A DNA stretch of 64,000 bases from DSWT01 sp035420085 (lineage in GTDB: Bacteria; Chloroflexota; Anaerolineae; B4-G1; SLSP01). The notes beneath the pieces were generated by a model. That model was not told the origin of the DNA. It was given only the letters and a program-made list of their open reading frames with translations, and made no database searches. Shown in pieces: positions 34,193-42,952 of this stretch (within the stretch, counting starts at the first letter, position 1; each line of letters begins with the position of its first letter). Position numbers and translations under genes: made by a program. Location of the stretch: NCBI GenBank assembly GCA_035420085.1, contig DAOLUH010000019.1:33600-97599 (forward strand), given 5' to 3'.

Positions 34193-34669
34193 CTACATCA
34201 ACACGACCGCCAACACAATCATCAACACGCCCATCACCACATTGACGACGCCAAAGAGCAGGACGCTGTTGTGCATAACGGGTTTCTCCACCTTCAAAGC
34301 AGCCTGCTCCGGGACGACCGGGTTATACCGCACGGTGACGGCCTTACCTGGCGGCAAAGCGGCGGTAATTTCGGCGGCCTTTTTCTCCTCGGTGAACGTC
34401 GCGCAGTCGTATGGCGCAAAATCGCGTTTCTCGGACGTGTAGCGATGTTCGCTGACAGTGTAGGCGTATTCGACGACAGGCGTAAAGGTGATGCTGGTTT
34501 CTTGCGGCGTGCGGCGCTCGTGGCGATAGACGAACGCGCGCAGCACTTCACCGGCGGCTTTCGGCCAATTCGCCGTCCCCTGATGACCACGCTTGAGCAC
34601 AATCGTGGAAATCACGTAGACCGCGCCAAAAACAATCAAACACGCGCCGAAAACGATTAAGAATGGCAT
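34193..34669 (-). CDS. DUF3592 membrane protein
   Basis: A 158-residue protein with a membrane helix at each end (about 3-22 and 133-155) and a beta-rich middle (VVEYAYTVSEHRYTSEKRDF, GKAVTVRYNPVVPEQA) typical of DUF3592. The role is unknown. ATG 34669 follows AGGAGG at six bases. Confidence 0.85.
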   Translation of the reverse strand: MPFLIVFGACLIVFGAVYVISTIVLKRGHQGTANWPKAAGEVLRAFVYRHERRTPQETSITFTPVVEYAYTVSEHRYTSEKRDFAPYDCATFTEEKKAAEITAALPPGKAVTVRYNPVVPEQAALKVEKPVMHNSVLLFGVVNVVMGVLMIVLAVVLM

Positions 34670-34683
34670 TGTACACCTCCTGC

Positions 34684-34730
34684 GGAAAGCGTTGGAACGT
34701 TGGGACGTTTTCACGTTGGAATGTTATTGT
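34684..34730. repeat. ACGTTGG/CGTTGGAA tandem repeat
   Basis: Degenerate GCGTTGGAACGTTGGGACG units precede the DUF3592 gene. Confidence 0.6.
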
Positions 34731-34786
34731 TATGCGGAATTATAGCGTCAGGCAAACACAAGTCAAAAACATCGTCTCAATTCAAT

Positions 34787-34853
34787 GCTCGGGCCGGTCT
34801 CCGACCGCGCCGGCGCAAGCCTGGGTTTATAGTGGCGCGGTCAAAGACCAGCC
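34787..34853. repeat. Inverted repeat GGCCGGTCTCCGACC, copy 2, overlapping a gene end
   Basis: Arms 34792-34811 and 34834-34853 match at 17 of 20 positions; bases 34787-34807 equal 5401-5421 exactly. The right arm codes the last residues (VAGL) and the stop of the glycosyltransferase gene. Confidence 0.8.
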
Positions 34854-36028
34854 ACAGCGAAGGTATACGCCGCTTCGGCGACAGGCGCGAGGGTGTCCCA
34901 GGCGAAACGGTCACGCGCGTCGCGGGCGGCGCGTTCACCGAGCGATTGGCGCAGCGGAGCATCGCGCAACAGCGACGTGACCGCGTCAATAAACGCCGCT
35001 TCATCGCCGGGTGGAATGAGCACGCCCGTTTCGCCGTGGCGGATGTTCTCCGCCACCTGCCCCACGGCGTCGGCGACGACGGGGATGCCCGCCGCCAGCA
35101 AATCCAGCAGCTTGACCGGGCATTTGGTGCGGTTGAGCAGCGTATCGTCGAAGGGGTAAAGCGCCACATCCGCCTGAGCGAAGTGCGCGGGCAGGTCTTC
35201 CGGCGGAACCAGCCCCGCGTAAACAAGATCAGCGTCCGGCGCGGGCGATGCCCCTTCCGCCACCTGCCACCCCGCCGCGCGAGCCAATGCCAACAACGCC
35301 TCCTCCTCCGCGAAGAAACCCTTCCCCACCACCCACAACCGCACAGCGGGGATGCGCGCCCGCACGCCCGCAACGATGCGCCACAATCGTTCCACCTTGT
35401 ACTCGAAGAAGCGCGTGTAGAGCAGCAGCGTGGGACGTCCCCCACCCGCAACCGGGCGGGGAACCGTTGCGCGCGGGATACAGCCGTTCGGCAGATAGAA
35501 GACGCGCCCCGGCGGACCGCCCAGCGCCCAGACGAGCGTTTGCAGCGCGCGGCTGGCGACGGTGACGGCAGCCGCGCGCGTCAGCCCCCACCGCTCCTGC
35601 CAGGCGAAAAACCGCTTGAGCAATGCAGGATAGGGGTTGACGTCGTTCCAGCCGCCGTAACCCTCCCAATCGTCGGTGTCCACCACGACCGGGAAACGGC
35701 GGCGCAGCGCCAGATGCGCCAGTCCCGCGTAGGCTTTGGGCTTGAAGGTGTGGATCACGTCCGGGTTGAGCGCCACAGCGCGGCGAACCAGCGCCGCCGT
35801 CAGCCGCCAGTGGAACCACCCCGGCGCGCCGGTCGGCAGCGGGACGTTCTCGATATGCACGCCGCCTTCGTCCCAGGACTTGCCTGCGTCTTCGGGGTTC
35901 TGCCACGGCGGGAGCAGCAGCGTCACCGTATGCCCGCGCGCGACGAGCGCCTGCGCCAGGGGCAGCGCCCGCACGCTCATCGTGCCGCGCGGGCGCAGGC
36001 CGAACGGGCCGATCATCACGACGCGCAT
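34841..36028 (-). CDS. Glycosyltransferase, GT4 family
   Basis: A 395-residue GT-B transferase. The N-terminal domain starts MRVVMIGPFGLRPRGTMSVR. The C-terminal domain holds GRVFYLPNGC, RLWVVGKGFF and the sugar-nucleotide site DVALYPFDDTLLNRTKCPVK with LLDLLAAGIPVVA. It likely transfers a sugar to a cell-envelope glycan or lipid. ATG 36028, preceded by GGGGG at six bases, was preferred to GTG 36034. The last codons come from a dispersed inverted repeat. Confidence 0.88.
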   Translation of the reverse strand: MRVVMIGPFGLRPRGTMSVRALPLAQALVARGHTVTLLLPPWQNPEDAGKSWDEGGVHIENVPLPTGAPGWFHWRLTAALVRRAVALNPDVIHTFKPKAYAGLAHLALRRRFPVVVDTDDWEGYGGWNDVNPYPALLKRFFAWQERWGLTRAAAVTVASRALQTLVWALGGPPGRVFYLPNGCIPRATVPRPVAGGGRPTLLLYTRFFEYKVERLWRIVAGVRARIPAVRLWVVGKGFFAEEEALLALARAAGWQVAEGASPAPDADLVYAGLVPPEDLPAHFAQADVALYPFDDTLLNRTKCPVKLLDLLAAGIPVVADAVGQVAENIRHGETGVLIPPGDEAAFIDAVTSLLRDAPLRQSLGERAARDARDRFAWDTLAPVAEAAYTFAVAGL

Positions 36029-36039
36029 AGACACCCCCT

Positions 36040-36118
36040 GAAAATAATCAGCAGATTTAGCAGATTAAGCAGATTTATATTTTTCAATCCGCTGAATCCG
36101 CTTATTCTACTGATCAAA
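36040..36118. repeat. GCAGATTTA tandem and mirrored repeat
   Basis: AATCAGCAGATTTAGCAGATTAAGCAGATTT is followed by AATCCGCTGAATCCGCTTATTC, giving a loosely palindromic array between the P-loop kinase gene and the glycosyltransferase gene. Confidence 0.7.
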
Positions 36119-36149
36119 CCTATGCACGTTTGCATACAATCGGCCATCA

Positions 36150-36695
36150 CTATGCCTCTTGATAACGAGCAGTGAAATCGGGATCATGAACCAATGCCCA
36201 GATTGTGTCGGCGACTTCAGCGGGTGTGCGCGTTGTGGCATCCACCACGTAGCCCAGGTCGCCGTTGCGCGCCGCCGCTTCCTGGATGCGGACGAGTTCT
36301 GGCGCGCGGTTGAGATACCAGGGCAAGTCATCAGGAGAGCGTGGGGAATTTCGGAGACGCTGTTCGAGCACCTGCGCGTCGCACACCAGCCGGAAGGCGT
36401 AGATTTCGGCGTCCAGATCGGCGAGCAGGCTCCGCAAGCGCGCCAGCGATTCCGGCGACTCGAAAACGTAAGGGATGACGAAGTTGTGATAGTCGCCGTG
36501 CTCGATGTGGAACGCGATCAGCAGCCGCAACGTCTGGTACAAATGCTCGATGCGCACGTCGTCGTAAATCTCGAAAGGATGCACCGAACCGATGTAATCG
36601 CCGTCGAGAAAGACCGCCCGATCAAATTTCCAGGTCACGTGCTCGCCCGTCGTACTCTTGCCGATGCCACAGGGGCCGTTGATAATGATGATCAT
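36150..36695 (-). CDS. P-loop NTPase, shikimate/gluconate-kinase-like
   Basis: A 181-residue single-domain kinase with Walker A NGPCGIGKST (6-15) and a lid with RLRNSPRSPDD. It resembles small AAA_33/adenylylsulfate-kinase-type phosphotransferases, many of which act on small molecules or antibiotics. The substrate is unknown. The ribosome binding site is distant (GAGGAG about 13 bases upstream of ATG 36695). Repeats surround it. Confidence 0.7.
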   Translation of the reverse strand: MIIIINGPCGIGKSTTGEHVTWKFDRAVFLDGDYIGSVHPFEIYDDVRIEHLYQTLRLLIAFHIEHGDYHNFVIPYVFESPESLARLRSLLADLDAEIYAFRLVCDAQVLEQRLRNSPRSPDDLPWYLNRAPELVRIQEAAARNGDLGYVVDATTRTPAEVADTIWALVHDPDFTARYQEA

Positions 36696-36721
36696 GATGC
36701 TAGAGTCTCCTCACAAGAACA

Positions 36722-36895
36722 AACCGCGAATCACGCGAATCTTGTAATGGTCAACAGGATATTGAACACTTGGATAACGCATTTTTTACCGCCAAGACGC
36801 CAAGCCCACCAAGAAATCTTAAGAACTTGGCGCTCTTGGCGCCTTGACGGTTGTTTAATATCATCCTGACGAGTACAGAATCACGCGAATCTTCG
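36722..36895. repeat. CGCGAATCACGCGAATC and CAAGACGCCAAG/CTTGGCGCTCTTGGCG repeats
   Basis: The gap holds CGCGAATCACGCGAATC, then an imperfect palindrome CCGCCAAGACGCCAAG ... CTTGGCGCTCTTGGCGCC (about 36790-36845), then ACAGAATCACGCGAATC. The array continues into the 3' end of rnhB. Confidence 0.7.
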
Positions 36896-37588
36896 CTAAA
36901 GTTCAGGAGATTCGCGCAGATTAGCGAGATTCGCGGTTGCAATTTTCGCGCTTGCCGCCACACCCTCCGCCACAGGGCGAAAGGTGAGGCGATGCAACGG
37001 ACAGATGCCCAGACGATCCAATGCTTGCTGGTGCTGCTGCGTGCCATAGCCCTTGTGCTGCGCGAAACCGTAGCCGGGGCACTCCGCCTCCGCCACCTCT
37101 GCCATCCAGCGATCCCGCGTCACTTTAGCGATGATGCTCGCCGCCGCGACTGACAGTGAGCGCGCATCGGCGTAAGGGAAGGCGTCTTGGGGCAGGTGAA
37201 CGCCGGGCAAGCGCAGCGCATCAATCACCAGCGCCTGCGGCGCGACCGCCAGGGCTGCCAGCGCGCGCTGCATCGCCAGGCGCGTCGCCGGAACGATGCC
37301 GAGCGCGTCAATCTCGTGGTGTTCGGCGCGCCCCACCCCTGTCGCTAAGGCTACGTCGCGGATACGGATCGCCAGTCTCTCGCGCGCCGCCGCCGTCATT
37401 TGCTTGGAATCGCGCACGCCGTCCAACGCCGCGACCACGCCATCCCCACACGGCAAGATGACTGCCGCCGCGACCACCGGCCCGGCCCACGCCCCACGCC
37501 CGGCCTCATCCAGTCCGGCCACCCGCTCCATCCCCCGCGCCCAAAACCGCGCTTCCGCTTCCAGTGTCGGTAAATCCTGATGGTTCAT
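36896..37588 (-). CDS. rnhB: Ribonuclease HII with repeat-derived C-terminus
   Basis: A 230-residue enzyme that cuts RNA in RNA-DNA hybrids. The DEAGRGAWAGPVVAAAV motif (Asp27-Glu28) and the catalytic Asp of DALRLPG (about residue 124), with SIIAKVTRDRWM, are clear. The last about 19 residues (KIATANLANLRESPEL) are encoded by the dispersed GATTCGCGGTTGCAATTTT/TTAGCGAGATTCGCG repeat (36896-36955) and are not part of the usual fold. Upstream the ATG is reached directly from an AAAGTC repeat with no Shine-Dalgarno. Apart from its ends the gene looks intact. Confidence 0.9.
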   Translation of the reverse strand: MNHQDLPTLEAEARFWARGMERVAGLDEAGRGAWAGPVVAAAVILPCGDGVVAALDGVRDSKQMTAAARERLAIRIRDVALATGVGRAEHHEIDALGIVPATRLAMQRALAALAVAPQALVIDALRLPGVHLPQDAFPYADARSLSVAAASIIAKVTRDRWMAEVAEAECPGYGFAQHKGYGTQQHQQALDRLGICPLHRLTFRPVAEGVAASAKIATANLANLRESPEL

Positions 37589-37692
37589 TCGTCAAAAGTC
37601 AAAAGTCGAAAGTCGAAAGTCAAAGGTCGAAAGTCGAAAGTCAAAAACCCCAAACTGACGCATTCGCCCATTCGCCCATTCGCTGATTCGCC
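37589..37692. repeat. AAAGTCG/AAAGTCA tandem array and CGCCCATT array
   Basis: GTCAAAAGTCAAAAGTCGAAAG units run from 37590 to about 37645, then CATTCGCCCATTCGCCCATTC units to 37692. They lie between rnhB and the TPR protein promoter and touch the rnhB start codon. Confidence 0.85.
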
Positions 37693-37729
37693 TATTCTGC
37701 CACATTCCGCCCGATTGCCAAATAAACAT

Positions 37730-37758
37730 TTGCTTTTTCACACGTATCGTTTTATACT
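37730..37758 (+). promoter_or_regulatory. Sigma70-type promoter of the TPR membrane protein
   Basis: -35 TTGCTT (37730-37735), 17-base spacer, -10 TATACT (37753-37758). Confidence 0.7.
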
Positions 37759-37825
37759 GAGGTTGCGCGGCGTAGTTTATTTGCGAGAATGACGCGCAGT
37801 TGACCTGAAGAAGGGGAGGGACACT

Positions 37826-39175
37826 ATGGGGTTGCTCGATGATAAGCGTGATGCCAAGCAGCCACAGCCGGATGACGATCTGTGGGACGATCTCCTGAGC
37901 CAAACAGGCGACGAAGAACCACCGGAGAAGCCAGCAGCACCCACAGGCAAAGGCAAGTCACGGGGCCGTCCTGAACGTGCGGAACGGCCTCCCAAACGTG
38001 CCAAAACGCCAAAGCCGGCGAAGACGCCCACGGCGTCAAAGGCCCCGCAGAAAAGCCGTAGCCGCGCCAAAGGCAAGGGGCTGAGCCTGGCACAACTGCT
38101 GATCCTGGTCCTTTTAGGCGTCGTCATCGTCGTGGCCTATCTGGCGTTGGCGAAGGTGTTCGGCTCGCAGTCCGCAGTTCCCACAGCGACGAGCGAGGCG
38201 ACGGTGGAAACTCCACTCGATGCGCTGCCCACAGATGCACCCCCTGCCGCTACGCCGATCCCACCCACTGTAAAACCCACCGAGCGAATTCCGGAGAACA
38301 CCCCTACCCCCGTCCAAACGCCCACGCCAGCCCCACCGGTTGCGACGCAGTTCGATGCGCACATCAGGATCAATCCCGACAACGTTGATATGCGGCTTCA
38401 GCGCGGCGCTGAATACTTGCGCCTGGGCGCATATAAGGCGGCTTTGGCCGATTTCGAGCACGCGCGAGACATTGACGAGCAGCGCGCGGACGTTCACCTC
38501 GGTCTGGGACAGGCCAACTATCTGCTGCGCAATTGGCCGGAGGCGGAGAGCAATTTCCTCACCGCCGCGGCCCTCGATCCGAATCTGTCCGAGGCACATT
38601 TTGGCATCGGGATGTTGTACTATCTCCAGGGACGTTACCAGGAAGCGGCCAAAGCGTTCGACACAGCAGCGGCGATCAACCCCGATTATGCAGAGGCCGA
38701 AGCCTGGCTCGCCATCGCCTCGGCGCAATCTGGGGATGCGGTCGAAGCGATGGGAGCAGCCGGAAGGGCCATTAGCATCACACAAGAAAGCGCTATCGTC
38801 CATATCGCGCGCGCTTGGGCTTATCTGGCGCAAAATCCACCCAACGTGGACGCGGCGCAAGGCGATCTCCTGTATGCCCAAAAGCTGGCACCCTACGACT
38901 TCGAGCTGCTCATTGCGCTGGCCCGTTTCTACAGCGACTACCGGCCTGAGCGTTTGATAGAAGCAGAGCAACTGGCCTATTACGCCCAAAACTGGGCCAA
39001 AGGCGATCTGGAACGCGCGCGCGCCCTCTATGCGCTCGGTCATGTCTACCTGGCGCAAAATCGCAAAGACGACGCGAAGAAAACGCTCGCCGAGGCCGCC
39101 GACCTTACAACGTACCAGGGGCAAGTCCTGTTGTTCGGCGTCATTCAAGATTTGGAGCGCGCGCTCGCCCCGTGA
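37826..39175 (+). CDS. Membrane-anchored TPR protein
   Basis: A 449-residue protein. A charged, basic N-terminal region (1-85) is followed by one membrane helix (87-109), a Thr/Pro-rich linker (111-175), and about seven tetratricopeptide repeats (176-445), the clearest being AEAHFGIGMLYYLQGRYQEA. The TPR part is probably outside and binds a partner. There is no enzymatic motif. The ribosome binding site is GGGGAGGG before ATG 37826. Confidence 0.85.
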   Translation: MGLLDDKRDAKQPQPDDDLWDDLLSQTGDEEPPEKPAAPTGKGKSRGRPERAERPPKRAKTPKPAKTPTASKAPQKSRSRAKGKGLSLAQLLILVLLGVVIVVAYLALAKVFGSQSAVPTATSEATVETPLDALPTDAPPAATPIPPTVKPTERIPENTPTPVQTPTPAPPVATQFDAHIRINPDNVDMRLQRGAEYLRLGAYKAALADFEHARDIDEQRADVHLGLGQANYLLRNWPEAESNFLTAAALDPNLSEAHFGIGMLYYLQGRYQEAAKAFDTAAAINPDYAEAEAWLAIASAQSGDAVEAMGAAGRAISITQESAIVHIARAWAYLAQNPPNVDAAQGDLLYAQKLAPYDFELLIALARFYSDYRPERLIEAEQLAYYAQNWAKGDLERARALYALGHVYLAQNRKDDAKKTLAEAADLTTYQGQVLLFGVIQDLERALAP

Positions 39176-39212
39176 AGTCTGCCAGGAAGCGCGCCTACCC
39201 GGTCCGCCGAGC

Positions 39213-39632
39213 CTACTCGGTCTCCGGCGGCCGGCGCAGACGCTTGGTTTCGCTGCGCTGACGTTTCGCCTCCAACCGTTGCTCTTTGACGGCGCGTGAG
39301 GGATGCGTCGCGCGGCGAGGTTTGGGGACTTCGGCAGCCTGGCGGATCAGGTCTAGGAGGCGTTGAGTCGCGTCACGGCGGTTGCGCCACTGCGAGCGAT
39401 ACTGCCGCGCGTCAATGATCAGCACGCCGTCTTGCGTGATTTGCCCCGCCGCTTGTTGCAGCAGGCGCTGTCGCACATCTTCCGGCAGCGATGGGGAGTG
39501 CGCCACGTCGAACCGGAGCTGGACCGCTGTCGCCACCTTGTTCACATTTTGCCCGCCTGGCCCGGAAGCGTGGACGAAGCTGTAGTCCAACTCCTGTTCG
39601 TCAATCACGATGTCTGCTGTAATGCGTAACAT
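39213..39632 (-). CDS. arfB: Peptidyl-tRNA hydrolase ArfB (ribosome rescue)
   Basis: A 139-residue protein with the release-factor GGQ motif (SGPGGQNVNK) and a Lys/Arg-rich C-terminal tail that enters the mRNA channel of stalled ribosomes. It frees nascent peptide from non-stop complexes. ATG 39632 matches the family N-terminus and has GGGAT at seven bases; ATG 39638 is an alternative. Confidence 0.93.
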   Translation of the reverse strand: MLRITADIVIDEQELDYSFVHASGPGGQNVNKVATAVQLRFDVAHSPSLPEDVRQRLLQQAAGQITQDGVLIIDARQYRSQWRNRRDATQRLLDLIRQAAEVPKPRRATHPSRAVKEQRLEAKRQRSETKRLRRPPETE

Positions 39633-39682
39633 AGGCATATCCCACACTCTAACACACAATCACGATTTTGGGAATTGCACCA

Positions 39683-39710
39683 TTTGCGCTTTATGTTTTA
39701 TGACTATACT
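39683..39710 (+). promoter_or_regulatory. Promoter candidate of the Rieske gene
   Basis: -10 TATACT (39705-39710) with -35 TTTGCG (39683-39688) at 16 bases or TTGCGC at 15 bases. Confidence 0.45.
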
Positions 39711-39747
39711 CATGCGGTGGAAGATTGCAGAAGAATCAGGAGGAACT

Positions 39748-40758
39748 ATGATACCCAATCAATGGTATGTGGTGTTGGACTCTACACAGGTGAAGACCAA
39801 ACCGGTCGGTGTGACGCGCATGAGGGAGAAACTCGTCTTCTGGCGCGACGCGGCGGGAAAGGTGGCGTGCGCACGCGACCGTTGCGCGCATCGTGGTGTG
39901 GCACTGAGCAAGGGCAAGATTTTGCCGAACGGGATGCTGCAATGTCCCTTTCACGGCTTCGAGTACGACGCGAGCGGCAAGGTGACCAAAATCCCGGCGA
40001 ACGGCAAGAACACGCCCGTGCCAGAGCGCTTCAAAGTCCACAGCTACCCCACGCACGAGGCCCACGGCTTTATCTGGATCTGGTGGGGCGAAAATCCACC
40101 CGATGACCTCAGACCGCCGCTCTTCTTCGACGACCTTGACGATGCCTTCTCTTACGGTCAGGTCCGCGATCCCTGGGACGCGCACTATTCCCGCGTCATC
40201 GAGAACCAGCTCGATGTCGTGCACCTGCCTTTTGTACACTACAACAGTATCGGGCGCGGCAACCGTGTGCTGGTGGATGGCCCCATTGTGAAGTGGGTGG
40301 ACGACAAACGCTTCTGTCACTTTGTCTACAACCGCGTGGATGACGGGACGCCGCCGCGCCGCCCGGACGAGATGCCCGAACCTGACCCAGAGCGCGATTA
40401 TCACTTGTGCTTTATCTATCCCAATCTCTGGCAGAACTACATCAGCGACAAAGTCCGGGTCATGGCGGCGTTTGTGCCCGTGGATGACACGCACACATTG
40501 CTGTATTTGCGCTTTTACCAGCGATTTATGCGCGTCCCGGTGCTGCGTGGATTGATCAACTGGCTTGCCGGGTATTTTAACTTGTATGTCGCGCATCAGG
40601 ACCGCCGCGTCGTCGTCACCCAGGAGCCGAAACCCTCGGCGCTGAAGATGGACGAAAAGCTGATCCAGGGGGATCGTCCGATCATCGAATACCGGCGCCG
40701 GCGGCAAGAACTCATCGCCGCCGCCGAAGCACAATCCCCACCACCGCCGCAGCGATGA
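39748..40758 (+). CDS. Rieske-type aromatic ring hydroxylating oxygenase
   Basis: A 336-residue oxygenase alpha subunit. The Rieske [2Fe-2S] ligands are Cys46-x-His48 and Cys66-x2-His69. The mononuclear iron site is N153-x2-D156-x2-H159-x4-H164. The rest resembles VanA/PaO-type oxygenases that act on aromatic or chlorin-like substrates. No reductase gene is nearby. ATG 39748 follows AGGAGG. The 3' end overlaps the glycosidase gene by 47 bases, convergent. Confidence 0.9.
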   Translation: MIPNQWYVVLDSTQVKTKPVGVTRMREKLVFWRDAAGKVACARDRCAHRGVALSKGKILPNGMLQCPFHGFEYDASGKVTKIPANGKNTPVPERFKVHSYPTHEAHGFIWIWWGENPPDDLRPPLFFDDLDDAFSYGQVRDPWDAHYSRVIENQLDVVHLPFVHYNSIGRGNRVLVDGPIVKWVDDKRFCHFVYNRVDDGTPPRRPDEMPEPDPERDYHLCFIYPNLWQNYISDKVRVMAAFVPVDDTHTLLYLRFYQRFMRVPVLRGLINWLAGYFNLYVAHQDRRVVVTQEPKPSALKMDEKLIQGDRPIIEYRRRRQELIAAAEAQSPPPPQR

Positions 40759-42829
40759 CCAGCGCCGCCGCGCCGCCAACGAGCGCGATGTTGCGCGCCG
40801 GGAATGGCGTCTCCGGCGCGGCTGGTTCTGCCGCTGGAAGGGTGGCCTTCTCCTCAACGGGCTGCGGCGTTGCCGTCGGCGCGAGCGTAGGGGTGGCCGA
40901 TGGCTGCGAGATAGGTGTGCTCGTCGGCGGCAGCGGCGTCAAAAGCATGTAGCCGAAGCCAGTTTGCATATTGTTGTTCTCGCTGACCTCATCCACACGG
41001 CTCGTCCCCTCATCCAGCGCGTCATCCACCCAGGCGAGCACGACGAATGGCCCGGTGTCATCTGGCTCCCACAGCGCGTTGCCGTCCGGGCCGTTGTTGG
41101 CGATCAACGTCATCTCCATACCAGGCGCGAGCGGATAAGCGGCCTCGGCCCAACTGACAAGTTCGCCATCCACCCAAAAGGCGCAGCGGAAGCCGGGCAT
41201 CACAGCGGTATTGCCCTGGTTTTTCACGACAGCGCGGAACGTGACGCCTTTATCTTTGAGCAGCGGATCTTCCAACCAGGCAACCTTGCTCACCACGAGA
41301 TCAGGGCGCGCATCAACTGATTCGGCGACGGCGCCGGTTTCATCCGGCTCCGGCAGCGGGGCGTCGGCGCGGTCGAAGACCCAGAATTCCCACAGCGAAT
41401 AGCCCCACTGCGTCCCGCGTTGCAGCCCCTCCATCCGCACATAACGCCCGCGCGCGGTGACGCGATGATCGTCCTGCCCGCCGTCGCCGGCTGTTTCGTG
41501 GACGAGGTCCGTCCACGTTGCGCCGTCGTCGGAAACTTGCAGCTTGTATTCCCTGCCGTAAGCCGCCTCCCACACCAACACGATGCGGGCAATGTCGCGC
41601 ACCTCGCCCAAATCAAGGGTAATGAACTGCGGATCGGCGTACTCAGAGGCCCAGCGCGAATTCAGCCGCCCGTCCACGGCCTTTTCGCCCGGCAGATCGG
41701 CGTTCTCCACCGACGAGACTTCGACGGGTCGGCCAATGGAGATGATGCCTTCAGGAACAGGGAGCGGCGTCGGTGTGGGCGCGGGCGTCGCGGTAGGGAT
41801 GGGCGCCGCGGCGACGATCCAGTCCGGGCGCACGGCGAGGTTGCGGATGCTGTAGGTGCTGGTGATGGCGACTTCCAGCCCCCAGGCGTGCAGCGTGTCG
41901 AACGTGCCGTCTTCGGTCATATCCATTTCCGCACAATCGTTGTTCCCTGGCCCCCACGACCACGGCAGATAGCCGATCTCATTGAGCGCGCATTGCTCAA
42001 TGATGGTTTGATAGGGGATGCAGCAGCTACACCCCGGTCCCTTGTTGGCAAACTCGCCGACGATGAGCGGCAGGTTCAGTTCCACCGACTCCTTGATCTC
42101 GTCAATAACAAATTGCGCCACCTGCGCGCCGCGCCACGCGCTCGGCCACCACATGTGGATCGAGAACATCAAATTGTGGTCGGGATCAACCTGGATCAAG
42201 TAGGGGCCGTTCTTCTGCAGACCGTTGATATCCTGCCCGTAGCCGGAGGAATCAATGATCAACGGGACGTGCAGGCCCGCCGCGCGCATCCGCCAGATCG
42301 CCAGCGTATACCCCGCGCGATATTTGTCGTCGGGTATGATGTCTTTGCCGGCCTCGTTGGCGATGTTGATGAGCAGGTACGCCTCGTGCTTCTTGAGCAC
42401 GGCGAGGACGTCGGGCCGCACCCAGTAATCAACGCAAACTTGCAAGGCATCCCATTTCCCCGTCGAATCGTGACAATCCACCAGCGGAATCAACTGGTGG
42501 TTGATGGCGTTGGTGATGGCGAGGTCCAGCTCTTCAGGCGACCCCTCCGCCAGCCAGACAATGCGCACGACGTTCGCGCCGGTTTTGGCGATTTCGGGGA
42601 ACGCCGGGATGCCGTCGCGGTCGGTATAGATGACCATCTTGTTCACGCCGTAAAGGATCACCTTGTTGCCAAAGCGGTCATAGAGATGCCGCCCTTCAAC
42701 GCGGAAGCCAGGGTATTGACCCGTTTGCGCTACCGTCGGGACTCGGATGCCGCCTACCAGCCACAAGCCGAGGATCATCATCAAACCCACCAAACTCCAG
42801 CGCCATAACCTATGCCGATCTCTAGCCAT
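40712..42829 (-). CDS. Secreted GH5-like glycosidase with discoidin and CARDB domains
   Basis: A 705-residue protein. A signal/anchor helix (about 9-27) is followed by a GH5-type barrel (40-340) with catalytic acid/base Glu in INIANEAGK (near 157) and nucleophile Glu in LIVGEFANKG (near 258). Then come a Thr/Pro linker, an F5/8-type (discoidin/CBM32) domain (about 370-490, GEKAVDGRLNSRWAS), a CARDB-like domain (about 505-620), a second Thr/Pro linker and a C-terminal membrane helix with RRRR (anchor). It probably digests beta-glucan or mannan outside the cell. ATG 42829 follows AGGAGGGG. Confidence 0.88.
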   Translation of the reverse strand: MARDRHRLWRWSLVGLMMILGLWLVGGIRVPTVAQTGQYPGFRVEGRHLYDRFGNKVILYGVNKMVIYTDRDGIPAFPEIAKTGANVVRIVWLAEGSPEELDLAITNAINHQLIPLVDCHDSTGKWDALQVCVDYWVRPDVLAVLKKHEAYLLINIANEAGKDIIPDDKYRAGYTLAIWRMRAAGLHVPLIIDSSGYGQDINGLQKNGPYLIQVDPDHNLMFSIHMWWPSAWRGAQVAQFVIDEIKESVELNLPLIVGEFANKGPGCSCCIPYQTIIEQCALNEIGYLPWSWGPGNNDCAEMDMTEDGTFDTLHAWGLEVAITSTYSIRNLAVRPDWIVAAAPIPTATPAPTPTPLPVPEGIISIGRPVEVSSVENADLPGEKAVDGRLNSRWASEYADPQFITLDLGEVRDIARIVLVWEAAYGREYKLQVSDDGATWTDLVHETAGDGGQDDHRVTARGRYVRMEGLQRGTQWGYSLWEFWVFDRADAPLPEPDETGAVAESVDARPDLVVSKVAWLEDPLLKDKGVTFRAVVKNQGNTAVMPGFRCAFWVDGELVSWAEAAYPLAPGMEMTLIANNGPDGNALWEPDDTGPFVVLAWVDDALDEGTSRVDEVSENNNMQTGFGYMLLTPLPPTSTPISQPSATPTLAPTATPQPVEEKATLPAAEPAAPETPFPARNIALVGGAAALVIAAAVVGIVLRRRR

Positions 42830-42899
42830 TGCACACCCCTCCTGGATCATGTCACCCCTATTGTAGCACGAGTTGGTGAAAAATAGCTCCAATCTCCTA

Positions 42900-42928
42900 T
42901 TGCAGCATCAGGATGCATAATTTATAAT
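42900..42928 (+). promoter_or_regulatory. Promoter upstream of the MITE-like element
   Basis: -35 TTGCAG (42900-42905), 17-base spacer, -10 TATAAT (42923-42928); a second TATAAT lies at 42942-42947. It points toward the TPR gene at 43210, with the element between. Confidence 0.65.
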
Positions 42929-42952
42929 GTAAATAGTGCGGTATAATTCGTA

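Noticed and set aside
34700..36175. A 491-codon plus-strand frame over the GT4 gene
   Set aside because: Low-complexity Arg/His-rich translation and antisense to a clear glycosyltransferase.
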